From Rhodococcus yunnanensis NBRC 103083 (lineage in GTDB: Bacteria; Actinomycetota; Actinomycetes; Mycobacteriales; Mycobacteriaceae): a DNA stretch of 64,000 nt. The notes under the pieces were generated by a model. The model saw only the letters and a list, made by a program, of their open reading frames with translations. It was not told the origin of the DNA and made no database searches. The position numbers and the translations under genes were made by a program. Position 1 is the stretch's first letter. Every line of letters begins with the position of its first letter. This document shows positions 31,708 through 39,878 of the stretch, piece by piece. The stretch lies in assembly GCF_001895005.1 (NCBI RefSeq), contig NZ_BCXH01000008.1, positions 1 to 64,000 of the forward strand. Direction: 5' to 3'.

Positions 31708-32580
31708 CTAGCTCTCGGCGAGGCGCTTCTTTTCCAGCTCGACGTCGAAATCGGCGACGGGCCAGTCGAGTTCGAGCTTCTCCAGGGCATCGATCAGCAA
31801 TTCGGTGACCGCGAGCCTGCTGTACCACTTCTTGTCCGCCTGAATGACGTGCCACGGCGCGTAATCGGTGTTGGTCCTGTCGATGACGCGCTGATAGGCG
31901 GTGCGGTACTGCGGCAGAAAACCACGCTCGGTGACGTCTCCCGGGTTGTACTTCCAGTGCTTGTCCGGTCGATCGAGCCGCTCCTGCAATCTCTTTCGCT
32001 GCTCCTCCGGCGACACGAACAACGCGACCTTGACGATGTGTGTGCCCTCGTCCGTCAGCTCCTTCTCGAACGCGTTGATCTCGTCGAAACGGGGCTCCCA
32101 CACCTGGCGGGGCACCAGGTCGTGCACGGCCACGACCAACACGTCCTCGTAATGCGATCGATCGAACACCCCGATCCGTCCCCCGCGAGGAAGTTCTTTG
32201 CGTATGCGCCACAGGTAATGATGCTGGCGCTCCTGTTTCGTCGGCACCCCGAACGACGCGAGATCGACGCCCTGCGGGTCCACCATGCCGATCACGTGCC
32301 GAACCATCCCTCCTTTTCCTGCGGTGTCCATCCCCTGCAGCACCAACAGAATGGATCGGAGATCGCCGGTTCGGCCGTTGGCGTACAGCTTCTCCTGCAA
32401 CGCCGACAACACCTCGCCCCGCTCGGCGAGCAAAGCCTGCCCGTCGACCTTCTTGCCGTCGAATCCCGGTGTCAGCGCAAAATCGATGTCGTCGATGCGG
32501 GTCGAGTCCGTTGCCCGCAGAATTTCGGCGGCCGGTGACGACCAGAGAGACTCGGAATTCTTCTTCGCATGCTTGGCCAT
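31708..32580 (-). CDS. ppk2: Polyphosphate kinase 2 family protein
   Basis: A 290-residue PPK2-type polyphosphate:nucleotide phosphotransferase. It has Walker A GMDTAGKGG (83-91), the lid region LPRGGRIGVFDRSHYEDVLV with the Walker B-like Asp, and the HWKYNPGD and YQRVIDRTNT segments of the family. It transfers phosphate between polyphosphate and nucleotides. The class (ADP- versus AMP-preferring) was not assigned. ATG 32580, diverging from the PPOX gene across 50 bases. The upstream part of the longest open frame is a shadow of the PPOX gene. Confidence 0.9.
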   Translation of the reverse strand: MAKHAKKNSESLWSSPAAEILRATDSTRIDDIDFALTPGFDGKKVDGQALLAERGEVLSALQEKLYANGRTGDLRSILLVLQGMDTAGKGGMVRHVIGMVDPQGVDLASFGVPTKQERQHHYLWRIRKELPRGGRIGVFDRSHYEDVLVVAVHDLVPRQVWEPRFDEINAFEKELTDEGTHIVKVALFVSPEEQRKRLQERLDRPDKHWKYNPGDVTERGFLPQYRTAYQRVIDRTNTDYAPWHVIQADKKWYSRLAVTELLIDALEKLELDWPVADFDVELEKKRLAES

Positions 32581-32617
32581 GGGGCGACCCTAACCCCATT
32601 GCCGTGCGTTTCATGAT

Positions 32618-32623
32618 TACTGT
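32618..32623 (+). promoter_or_regulatory. Candidate -10 hexamer for leaderless PPOX transcript
   Basis: TACTGT ends seven bases before ATG 32631, the spacing expected for a leaderless mRNA starting at the A of ATG. Confidence 0.4.
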
Positions 32624-32630
32624 GGGATTC

Positions 32631-33092
32631 ATGGCTCCGAAACTTGCATCCGCGGAATCCGTCGCGCGTTCTCGTCTGCTCGAGTTCGTCTCGCCGCGCC
32701 ACCACTCGACACTCATCACCCACAAGCGCGACGGCGGCCTGCAGGTATCACCGGTCACCTCGGGGCTCGACTCCGAGGGCCGCATCGTCATCGCGTCATA
32801 CCCGGAGCGCGCCAAAGTCGCCAACATCAGACGCAACTCCGCGGTGACGGTGTGCATCCATTCGGACGAGTGGAACGACGCGTACGTCCAGATCGACGGC
32901 ACCGCCGAGATCATCGATCTGCCGGACTCCGTGGAACCGCTCGTCGAATACTTCCGCAGTATCGCCGGCGAGCACTCGGACTGGGACGAGTACCGCGAGG
33001 CAATGCGAAAGCAGGGAAAATCGTTGATCCGCATCACCATCGAATCCTGGGGCCCCATCGCCGAAGGCGGTTTCCCGCCGGGCAGGGTCTGA
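32631..33092 (+). CDS. PPOX-class F420-dependent oxidoreductase
   Basis: A 153-residue split beta-barrel flavin-binding protein of the PPOX/F420 family. Typical parts are STLITHKRDGGLQVSPVTSGLDSEGRIVIASYPERAKVANIRRNSAVTVCIHSD and the C-terminal IRITIESWGPIAEGGFPP. Members reduce or bind F420-linked substrates or act on pyridoxine phosphate-like flavins; the substrate is unknown. ATG 32631 was chosen (TACTGT lies 7 bases upstream); ATG 32613 is an alternative. Downstream is a repeat array without genes. Confidence 0.85.
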   Translation: MAPKLASAESVARSRLLEFVSPRHHSTLITHKRDGGLQVSPVTSGLDSEGRIVIASYPERAKVANIRRNSAVTVCIHSDEWNDAYVQIDGTAEIIDLPDSVEPLVEYFRSIAGEHSDWDEYREAMRKQGKSLIRITIESWGPIAEGGFPPGRV

Positions 33093-33146
33093 CCTCGGTC
33101 GCAGGGGTGAGCCTGCTTCCGTTGGTGAGCCCGTTTCGTTGGTGAG

Positions 33147-33461
33147 CGAATGTCACATTCGGTCACCTGTGGGTGTGCGAGGGCGACATTGGGTCACTCT
33201 GAGTGTGCGAGGGCGACATTGGGTCACTTTGACGGTGCGCCTGTGTGCGAATGTCACATTTGGTCACCTGTGGGTGTGCGAGGGCGACATTGGGTCACTC
33301 TGAGTGTGTGAGGGCGACATTGGGTCACCTGTGGGTGTGTGAGGGCGACATTGGGTCACTTGTGGGTGTGCGAGGGCGACATTGGGTCACTCTGAGTGTG
33401 CGAGGGCGACATTCGGTCACCCCGAAACCCACTCCGAGTGCGCGAGGGCGACATTCGGTCA
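33147..33461. repeat. Intergenic array with ten copies of a GACATTNGGTCAC motif
   Basis: The core GCGAGGGCGACATTGGGTCA, or a GAATGTCACATTNGGTCAC variant, occurs about ten times between 33147 and 33461. The spacing is mostly 30-32 bases, with two wider gaps (39-42 bases). Linkers such as CTGTGGGTGTG and CTCTGAGTGT are themselves repeated. The array fills the gap between the PPOX gene and the lipase stop. A 79-residue open frame inside it is a by-product. Confidence 0.85.
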
Positions 33462-33480
33462 CCCCGAAAGACCGCCGAAA

Positions 33481-34734
33481 CTAGCAGTTACTCGGCGCGG
33501 GGAGGCCGGTGAAGCGGTCGGCGATCCAGGTTTCGAGGAGTGATCCTGGGTCGACCGAGTGTCCCTGGCCTTCGAGGCGCACGCGGAGGACCGTGTCGCC
33601 GAATCCGCAGGCGCGCCCGAGGGCGACTTCGGTCCACTGGGGGAGCACGATGTCGTCGGCGCCGCCGTAGACAGCGAGGATCGGAGCCGGTGACGCCGCC
33701 CCGGGGAGTGCGTACTGCTGGAGGCGCGAGGTGAGTTGTTGCGCCGCGGAGGTGCTGGATGCCGTCGTATCGCCGGGTTGCGGGTCGGCGGCTGCAGCGG
33801 ACTTCGCGGGTGCGCTTGCCGGCCCGCACGAGATCAATGCCTCCGCTTTCTCGCCGAGCACGCCGTGCAGGTGGTCGGCCGGGTCGATTCCGGGGTCGAC
33901 GGCCGAAGCACCCTCGACGATCATCGGGTAGATGGCTCGTTGGCCGCCGGACAGAGTCGACGTCTGTGCCTTGTCGACGACGGGGGAGACGTCGAGGGCC
34001 GGTGCGAGGACTGCGGCGCCGACGAGGTCGAGACCATCGCCGTACGCAGGGTTGTATTCGTTTGCGGCCCAGGCTGCGTGGCCTCCCTGGGACGAGCCGA
34101 CAGCCAGCCACCGGGTGGACAGTGTCGGGTCGAGAGTACGGGCGGCTCGGACGGAGTCGATGACGTCGAATGCGGCGGTGCGCGGCTCCAGATAGGGGTG
34201 CGGAGGTGCGTCGGTCTGGCTGCTCAAACCTTGGTAGTCGGTGTAAGCGACGGCGTATCCACGGTCGAGGAACAACGACACCGCCCCGGCGTCGCCGGAC
34301 AGCTGCGAGGTTTCGGTGGGCGCGCATCCGGGCTCGATGCCGACGGTTCCGTGTGCGTAGGCCACGACGGGTCGACCCCCGGGCGGCGCGTCACCGGACG
34401 GAACGAACAGCGCTCCGCTCACGTCGGTCGACTCGCCGGTGACGCCCGAGATGGACCGATAGACGAACGTCGCCGCCGATGTGCCCGCGGGGAAGGCCGC
34501 GACGTCGAAATCGGTGTCGGTCGTGCTGGTCACGATTGTTCCCCGGGCGGCAACCGCCTCGTCGGACGCGGCAGGCTGCGTCGTCGAATATGCGGGTACT
34601 GCGGTGTCGTCGCCTCCGCAGGCGACGGCGGTCATCGCGCACAGCCCGACCGCCGCCCACGTTGCTGCCGTTCCACTCCGCCGACGCCGAATTCGAGACA
34701 CAGGTGCAATCGAAGCACGTCCGAGTGCGCGCAC
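33481..34734 (-). CDS. Secreted lipase-family lipoprotein
   Basis: A 417-residue alpha/beta hydrolase of the secretory lipase (LIP) family. An N-terminal signal with lipobox AVAC (about residues 36-39) indicates a membrane-anchored extracytoplasmic enzyme. The oxyanion region PVVAYAHGTVGIEPGCAPT and the nucleophile motif GSSQGGHAAW are seen; the catalytic His is near the C-terminal EGQGHSVDPGSLLETW. It probably hydrolyses acylglycerols or other esters. The GTG start (34734) directly follows the TAA of the iron-binding protein gene, so it is likely co-transcribed and may be iron-regulated. Confidence 0.88.
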   Translation of the reverse strand: MRALGRASIAPVSRIRRRRSGTAATWAAVGLCAMTAVACGGDDTAVPAYSTTQPAASDEAVAARGTIVTSTTDTDFDVAAFPAGTSAATFVYRSISGVTGESTDVSGALFVPSGDAPPGGRPVVAYAHGTVGIEPGCAPTETSQLSGDAGAVSLFLDRGYAVAYTDYQGLSSQTDAPPHPYLEPRTAAFDVIDSVRAARTLDPTLSTRWLAVGSSQGGHAAWAANEYNPAYGDGLDLVGAAVLAPALDVSPVVDKAQTSTLSGGQRAIYPMIVEGASAVDPGIDPADHLHGVLGEKAEALISCGPASAPAKSAAAADPQPGDTTASSTSAAQQLTSRLQQYALPGAASPAPILAVYGGADDIVLPQWTEVALGRACGFGDTVLRVRLEGQGHSVDPGSLLETWIADRFTGLPAPSNC

Positions 34735-35715
34735 TTATCCTTTGAGGGGCGCGGCGAACAAAGGCACAGCGTTCTCGATGGCGTACTGCGTCCCGGCGAC
34801 CGAGGCGCTCGAGAAGGCATTGCTGAGGTTCTGGTCGTCGAGAACGACCAGGCGTCCGTCGCGAGCGACCGGCAGGCCCTGGATGGACGGATCGTTGGTG
34901 ATGGCGTCTGCAGTCTCACCGATCGGGAACATGACGGTCAGGTCGGCATCGAGCTGTGCGACGTTCTCGGCCGACAGATCGATTGCGAACTTGCCGTCCT
35001 GCGCTTGCGACTGGATCGCCGGGGAGTTCACGAATCCGAGCCTCTTCATGAATTCGACGCGGGCATCACCGTCGACATAGGCGCCGAGCTGGCCGCTGTA
35101 GAGGGTTCCGACGGCGACGTTCTTGCCTGCGAACTCCGGATTGGCGGAGATTGCGGCGTCGAAGTCGGCGTTGGTGTCGTCGATGAGCTGCGCACCTTCC
35201 TCGGACTTGCCGAGAGCGTCTGCGACCAGCTGGGTCTGCCCGTCCCACGTGGTGCCATAGGCGATCTCGGTGCCGACGGGTGCGCCTACGGTCGGGGCGA
35301 CTTCGGACAGCTTGTCGTACACGGCCTTGTCGTTGGTGCTGCGAGTCCACAGAATCAGGTCCGGCTTCAGGGCTGCGACCGACTCGATGCTCACGTCGTA
35401 GGTGCCGAGAATGGTGGGCGCGGTGTCGTAGGACTCGTCGACCCACGGGCCGAGGCCGTCGCCGCCGACGGCGAGCCAGTCGCTCGCACCGACGGGTTGT
35501 ACTCCGAGGGCCAGCGCCGTTTCGGCGTCGGACCAACCGAGGGCGACGACTCTCTGCGGGTCGGCGGGGACGGTCACCTCGCCGAAGATGGTGTCGACGG
35601 TGGCACCTTCGGCGGTCTCGGACTCGGAGTCACTGCTTCCGCTGCAGGCGGTCAACACGACGACCGACAGTGCAGCTACCAGCGGTACCAACGTTGAACG
35701 TTTGAAGATGTGCAT
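34735..35715 (-). CDS. Iron-siderophore ABC transporter substrate-binding lipoprotein (FepB-like)
   Basis: A 326-residue periplasmic-binding protein of the FepB/FecB type. The signal has lipobox LTAC (Cys24). The mature part has GEVTVPADPQRVVALGWSDAETALALG and the SIESVAALKPDLILW segment, both typical of this group. ATG 35715 is preferred to the TTG two codons upstream. The start codon lies inside an iron box, so the transcript is leaderless or very short-leadered if repressed at this site. It has no adjacent permease or ATPase. The lipase gene follows with no gap. Confidence 0.87.
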   Translation of the reverse strand: MHIFKRSTLVPLVAALSVVVLTACSGSSDSESETAEGATVDTIFGEVTVPADPQRVVALGWSDAETALALGVQPVGASDWLAVGGDGLGPWVDESYDTAPTILGTYDVSIESVAALKPDLILWTRSTNDKAVYDKLSEVAPTVGAPVGTEIAYGTTWDGQTQLVADALGKSEEGAQLIDDTNADFDAAISANPEFAGKNVAVGTLYSGQLGAYVDGDARVEFMKRLGFVNSPAIQSQAQDGKFAIDLSAENVAQLDADLTVMFPIGETADAITNDPSIQGLPVARDGRLVVLDDQNLSNAFSSASVAGTQYAIENAVPLFAAPLKG

Positions 35716-35732
35716 AGGCAACGCTAACCTAT
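35714..35732 (-). promoter_or_regulatory. Candidate IdeR/DtxR iron box overlapping a start codon
   Basis: ATAGGTTAGCGTTGCCTAT (minus strand) matches 14-15 of 19 positions of the iron box TTAGGTTAGGCTAACCTAA. It covers the first two bases of the ATG of the FepB-like gene. Confidence 0.65.
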
Positions 35733-35791
35733 GGGCGCCGGTTTCGAGAACTGATCGACGATTGCCGCGTTCGTGACCACCTGGGCCCGTG

Positions 35792-36541
35792 TCATTCCTC
35801 GACGACGAGAGGATGCGGCTGAGATTTGAACTTCGCGGGCGAACCGTCGGCCATCGCGACGCCGTGTATTCCGCCCCACGCCATCATGCAGAGGTAGTCG
35901 ATGAGGTCTTCTGCGGACATCGACTTGTTGGAGATCCACCAGTGCGTGGCCAGTTGAACTGCCCCGACGATCGCGAAGGCGAACGGCACGGATCCACCGG
36001 AATCCATCTCGCGACTTCGTAGGCGTTCACCCAGCACCGTTGCGAGCAACTCGGCGATCATGCGCTCCGACTCCGCCACGACGTCGCGGTTGGGCCCAGC
36101 GCTGTTGGACATGACGTAGAGGTAGACCTCGGGGTCCGTGGCGACCGTCTCCACATATGCGGCGATGACAACTCTGGTCAAGTGATATTCGTCGAGTTCC
36201 TCGGAGATCGCGTCGTAGATCCGCGGCGCGAGAGTCGTCTCGACGTACCTGCTCATGGTCGCGTTGGTCAGATCGTTCTTGTCGGTGAAATACCGGTACA
36301 GAACCGTCTTCGAGATCCCGATCTCCGACGCGATCTCGTCCATGCCGATATCGCGTCCGCGGAGTCGAATCGCGGCAAGGGTGCCGTCCACCAACTCTTC
36401 TCGGCGTGCGATCTTGTGCTCGCGCCAGCGCCGCTTACGCCCGTCCGGCTTCTCGACCTTCGGTTCCGCGTCCTCGGGCTGCGCGTCCTTGGAACGTGAA
36501 TTCGGGTCCGCCTTGGCTGTCGATGTCGCATTTCTCGCCAC
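35792..36541 (-). CDS. TetR family transcriptional regulator
   Basis: A 249-residue regulator. Residues 1-45 are a charged, probably disordered extension. The TetR helix-turn-helix is IGMDEIASEIGISKTVLYRY at about 65-84, followed by a helical ligand domain ending at the C-terminus. Ligand and targets are unknown. The gene is the last before the divergent DUF445 gene, as with Rv0472c in M. tuberculosis (from memory). The FepB-like gene follows on the same strand after a 76-base gap with its own iron box. Confidence 0.88.
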   Translation of the reverse strand: MARNATSTAKADPNSRSKDAQPEDAEPKVEKPDGRKRRWREHKIARREELVDGTLAAIRLRGRDIGMDEIASEIGISKTVLYRYFTDKNDLTNATMSRYVETTLAPRIYDAISEELDEYHLTRVVIAAYVETVATDPEVYLYVMSNSAGPNRDVVAESERMIAELLATVLGERLRSREMDSGGSVPFAFAIVGAVQLATHWWISNKSMSAEDLIDYLCMMAWGGIHGVAMADGSPAKFKSQPHPLVVEE

Positions 36542-36653
36542 GTGTGTCCGCCGTATCCCATCGTCGTACGTCCGGGCATCAGCTTAAGCGTCGAGCAAGC
36601 GATCGCGCGTACCGCACCTCGCCCCCGAATGCATGTCCCCGGGCGCGGGCACA

Positions 36654-37922
36654 ATGGCGTGGGTGCAGCTGATGAATTTCGACGACGCGACCAAGCGCCG
36701 CGACCTTCGCAAGATGAAGATGGTCGCGACAGGGTTCCTCGTCTTCGCGACCGTGGTCTACCTGGTGTGCCGCTGGCAGGAATCGCGGGGGGCCGGCGAC
36801 TGGGTCGGATATGTGCGGGCGGCGGCGGAAGCGGGCATGGTGGGTGCGCTCGCCGACTGGTTCGCCGTCACCGCGCTCTTCAAACACCCGCTGGGGATTC
36901 CGATCCCGCACACCGCGATCATCAAGAAGAAGAAGGATCAGCTCGGGTCGAGTCTCGGCTCGTTCGTCGGTAGCAATTTCCTGGCGCCCGACGTCGTCTC
37001 CGAGAAGGTCCAGTCCGCGCAGATTCCGCTGCGCCTGGGAACCTGGCTCGCCGTTCCGGAGAACGCCGAACGCGTCGCCGCCGAATCGGCGACCGTCATG
37101 CACGGCGTCGTGGAAGTGCTCAACGACGCCGATATCACCCAGGTCATCGATTCCACGATCGTGCGTCGGCTCGCCGATCCGCAGTGGGGTCCGCCGATCG
37201 GGCGTGTCCTCGACGAGTTGATCACGGAGAACCGTCAGCTTCCGCTGATCGACATGCTGGCCGAGCGTGCGCACCAATGGGCGCTGGGGAGCCAGGAGAC
37301 CATCGATCGCGTGGTGTCGCGGGATTCGCCGACGTGGTCGCCGAAGTTCGTCGACACTCTGCTGGGCGAGAAGATCTACAAGGAGATCGTCGAGTTCACC
37401 TGGAAGGTCAGGTCCAATCCTGATCACGAACTCCGGCTCGCCGCCAACAAGTTCCTCGTCGACTACGCGCACGATCTTCAGCACGATCCAGCGACCATCG
37501 AGAAGGCCGAGTCGCTCAAGGCTCAGATCATGGGGCGAGAGGAGATCACCGGCCTCGCAGCGGCCACGTGGAAAGTGGCCAAGAGACTCATCACCGAATC
37601 GGTCGACGACCCGTCGAGCACATTGCGCCTCAAGATCAGCGAGAACGTCGCGAGCTGGGGTGTGCGGATTCGCGACGACCACGAACTACGCGGCAAGGTC
37701 GACGGGTGGCTCCTCGGGGGAGCGCGGTACATCGCGTCGAACTACGCGGACGAGATCACCACGATCATCACCGACACCGTCGCGCGTTGGGATGCCGAGG
37801 AGGCGAGTTCCAAGATCGAACTGCAGGTCGGGCGTGACCTGCAGTTCATTCGCATCAACGGCACCGTCGTCGGATCCATAGCGGGACTCGCGATCTACTC
37901 GCTGTCGAATCTGCTGTTCTAG
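36654..37922 (+). CDS. DUF445 family membrane protein
   Basis: A 422-residue protein. The N-terminal hydrophobic helix (about residues 21-37) is followed by AAAEAGMVGALADWFAVTALFKHPLGIPIPHTAIIKKKKDQLGSSLGSF, the diagnostic DUF445 segment. A long helical region and a C-terminal hydrophobic helix (IAGLAIYSLSNLLF) complete it. Function unknown; a membrane-bound structural role is often supposed. Starts at 36633, 36654 and 36672 are possible; 36654 was chosen without a strong ribosome site. It diverges from the TetR gene, as in mycobacteria. Confidence 0.88.
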   Translation: MAWVQLMNFDDATKRRDLRKMKMVATGFLVFATVVYLVCRWQESRGAGDWVGYVRAAAEAGMVGALADWFAVTALFKHPLGIPIPHTAIIKKKKDQLGSSLGSFVGSNFLAPDVVSEKVQSAQIPLRLGTWLAVPENAERVAAESATVMHGVVEVLNDADITQVIDSTIVRRLADPQWGPPIGRVLDELITENRQLPLIDMLAERAHQWALGSQETIDRVVSRDSPTWSPKFVDTLLGEKIYKEIVEFTWKVRSNPDHELRLAANKFLVDYAHDLQHDPATIEKAESLKAQIMGREEITGLAAATWKVAKRLITESVDDPSSTLRLKISENVASWGVRIRDDHELRGKVDGWLLGGARYIASNYADEITTIITDTVARWDAEEASSKIELQVGRDLQFIRINGTVVGSIAGLAIYSLSNLLF

Positions 37923-38015
37923 CCCGCTGCTAGCAGAGTGCTTGCAATAGCTAGCACCCTTGGGTAATCTCGGGCAAGTACACCGAAACCACGAGTTTCG
38001 AACCAGGAACGAGCG

Positions 38016-38564
38016 GTGAACATGGCCCCCAGCAAAGACGATCAAATCGACAATCAGGGGATTGTCGCCAAGGTATCCGAGGCGACAGAAGTCGTAGCCG
38101 AGGCGAGTGATCTCGTCGCCAGCGTCGTCACCACGGCGGCGTCGGACATCGGCAGTTACATCCGTTCACAGCGTGTGGCCGCGCAGGTTTCACTGCGGCA
38201 ACTCGCGTCGAGGGCGGGGGTGAGCAACCCGTATCTGAGCCAGATAGAACGTGGGTTGCGCAATCCATCCGCCGAGGTGCTCGCCCAGATCGCCAAGGGT
38301 CTGCGCGTGTCATCGGAAGCGTTGTACGTACGGGCCGGATTCTTGGAAGAACGTCCACACGGTCCGGTTCGAGATGCATTGCTCGGAGATTCGGAGATCA
38401 CCGAACGGCAGAAGCACGTGCTGATCGAGATCTACGACTCGTTTCGTCGCGAGAACGAGCAGAAGCAGAAGACGAACGACGCCACGTCGTCGGATACGAC
38501 GTCGTCGACCGAACCAGAACTGCACTCAGACCCAGAATCACCCATACAGGAGTCTTCCCAATGA
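38016..38564 (+). CDS. XRE-type regulator upstream of hbhA
   Basis: A 182-residue protein. A short acidic N-terminus is followed by one HTH domain (residues about 45-105: GSYIRSQRVAAQVSLRQLAS, GVSNPYLSQIERGLRNPSAEVL) and a hydrophilic, Ser/Thr/Glu-rich tail. GTG 38016 has AGGA seven bases upstream and was preferred to the ATG at 38022. ATGA overlap with hbhA indicates coupled translation. The orthologous position in M. tuberculosis is Rv0474, the regulator in front of hbhA (from memory). Confidence 0.88.
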   Translation: MNMAPSKDDQIDNQGIVAKVSEATEVVAEASDLVASVVTTAASDIGSYIRSQRVAAQVSLRQLASRAGVSNPYLSQIERGLRNPSAEVLAQIAKGLRVSSEALYVRAGFLEERPHGPVRDALLGDSEITERQKHVLIEIYDSFRRENEQKQKTNDATSSDTTSSTEPELHSDPESPIQESSQ

Positions 38565-39346
38565 CTGATCCCAAGAATTTCGACACCGTCAAGACGCCTA
38601 TCTTCGCCGCCGTCGGCGCAGGCGATGCGGTAGTTCAGGCCGTGGCCGATGTGGTTGCGCAGGTGCGTTCGCGGGCCGAGGTCCGCGGCACCGAGGTGAC
38701 CGACCGCGTCGATACCGCCCGCGCTCGTCTGGCCGACTTCTCCGAGGACGTCAGCGAAGGAGTCGAGTCGCTCCGCGAGCGTCTGACCAATCTTCCCGCC
38801 GAACTCCCCGACGAGATCGCCGAACTCCGTGAGCGTTTCACTCCGGAGGAACTGCGCAAGGTCGCCGAGGCCTACCTCAAGGTGGCGTCGGATCTGTACA
38901 CCTCGCTCGCCGAGCGCGGCGAGGAGACCGTCGAGCGCATCCGCCGCACTCCCGCCGTCGAAGAAGGCATCGAGCGTGCCAACGCAGCCGCCAACGACGT
39001 CGTCGACCTGACCGAGCAGGCGCTGGGCACCGTCGCTTCGCAGACTCGCGCGGTCGGCGAACGCGCTGCTGCTCTCGCAGGCATCGCGTCGGACAAGGTT
39101 CGTGACACTGCCGACGACCTGGCCGACGAGATCGAAGAGGCAGGCGAGAATGCCAAGGAGGCGGCAACCGACGCCTCGCAGAAGGTCAGCGGCACCGCAG
39201 GCAAGGTCGAGTCCAAGACCCGCGGCACCAACAATTCACCGATCAAGAAGACCGCACCGGCGAAGAGTGCCCCTGCGGCTACCCCCGCGGCGGCGGCCAA
39301 GAAGACTGCAGCGCCCGCCAAGAAGGCACCGGCCAAGAAGGCCTGA
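38561..39346 (+). CDS. hbhA: Heparin-binding hemagglutinin-like protein
   Basis: A 261-residue protein with a long coiled-coil body (residues about 30-200, rich in Arg/Glu/Ala heptads) and a Lys/Ala/Pro-rich C-terminal tail with PAKKA-type repeats (about 228-261). This is the hallmark of HbhA, which binds heparan sulfate and helps in adhesion and cell-surface or lipid-body association in mycobacteria. A saprophyte may use it differently. ATG 38561 overlaps the end of the XRE gene. A perfect palindromic terminator follows the gene. Confidence 0.9.
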   Translation: MTDPKNFDTVKTPIFAAVGAGDAVVQAVADVVAQVRSRAEVRGTEVTDRVDTARARLADFSEDVSEGVESLRERLTNLPAELPDEIAELRERFTPEELRKVAEAYLKVASDLYTSLAERGEETVERIRRTPAVEEGIERANAAANDVVDLTEQALGTVASQTRAVGERAAALAGIASDKVRDTADDLADEIEEAGENAKEAATDASQKVSGTAGKVESKTRGTNNSPIKKTAPAKSAPAATPAAAAKKTAAPAKKAPAKKA

Positions 39347-39364
39347 CCTTCCTGTCAGCCGATC

Positions 39365-39400
39365 CACCCCCTGCATCGATCGATGCAGGGGGTGTTTTGT
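39365..39400 (+). terminator. Perfect hairpin terminator with T-run after hbhA
   Basis: A 30-base perfect palindrome (CACCCCCTGCATCGA and its complement, 39365-39394) is followed directly by TTTTGT. It lies 19 bases after the hbhA stop. Confidence 0.9.
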
Positions 39401-39416
39401 CTGGGCGGATCAATGC

Positions 39417-39508
39417 AGGGGCGATTTGCCGGTCGAGCGGAGCGAGGGGCGATTTGCCGGTGGAGCGGAGCGAGGGGCGATTTGCCGGTGGAGCGGAGCG
39501 AGGGGCGT
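39417..39508. repeat. 28-base tandem repeat upstream of the DUF2516 gene
   Basis: Unit AGGGGCGATTTGCCGGTGGA plus 8 bases occurs at 39417, 39445 and 39473, with a partial fourth copy from 39501. It lies between the hbhA terminator and the DUF2516 gene's -10 region. The first unit has one change. Confidence 0.85.
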
Positions 39509-39514
39509 TTTGCG

Positions 39515-39520
39515 TAGTAT
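39515..39520 (+). promoter_or_regulatory. Candidate -10 hexamer for leaderless DUF2516 transcript
   Basis: TAGTAT ends six bases before GTG 39527, which fits a transcript starting at the initiation codon. Confidence 0.5.
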
Positions 39521-39526
39521 GGCGGG

Positions 39527-39820
39527 GTGCCAGCCGTCGATAGCCTCACGTCTTTGATCCTTCTGGCCCTTCGCCTTGTCGCGTTGGCCGGTGCCGCGTA
39601 TGCGGTTTTCCATGCGGCGCGTCAACGTCCTGATGCGTTCACGGCGGTCGACAAGCTGACCAAGCCTGTGTGGTTGGGCATTCTCGTGGTGGCGTTGCTG
39701 GTTGTTTTCGTGTTCGGGGCGGTGAACTTCATCGGTTTGCTCGGCGTTGTCGCGGTGTGTGTGTACCTCGTCGATGTTCGTCCCAAGGTCGACGCGATTC
39801 AGCGCGGCCCTCGTTGGTGA
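39527..39820 (+). CDS. DUF2516 family membrane protein
   Basis: A 97-residue protein with three predicted membrane helices (about 7-25, 46-64, 66-84) and a charged end (DVRPKVDAIQRGPRW). The length and the pattern LRLVALAGAAYAVFHAARQRPDAF fit DUF2516, the neighbour of hbhA and deoC in mycobacteria (Rv0476, from memory). Function unknown. GTG 39527 has a -10 hexamer six bases upstream and is probably leaderless. Confidence 0.85.
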   Translation: MPAVDSLTSLILLALRLVALAGAAYAVFHAARQRPDAFTAVDKLTKPVWLGILVVALLVVFVFGAVNFIGLLGVVAVCVYLVDVRPKVDAIQRGPRW

Positions 39821-39866
39821 CCTGGGGGTCGCCGCAGCAGGCCAACGGTTTCGCTGCTCGGGCGCA

Positions 39867-39872
39867 TATCGT
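39867..39872 (+). promoter_or_regulatory. Candidate -10 hexamer for leaderless MerR transcript
   Basis: TATCGT ends six bases before ATG 39879. Confidence 0.4.
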
Positions 39873-39878
39873 CTAGTC

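Noticed and set aside
33147-33461. Possible CRISPR array.
   Set aside because: The linkers between repeats are short and repeated themselves, not unique spacers, and no cas gene is near.
33245-33484. 79-codon open frame inside the repeat array.
   Set aside because: It is made only of translated repeats with no ribosome site.
33736-35697. 653-codon plus-strand frame opposite the lipase and FepB-like genes.
   Set aside because: Antisense of two lipoprotein genes with clear signals.
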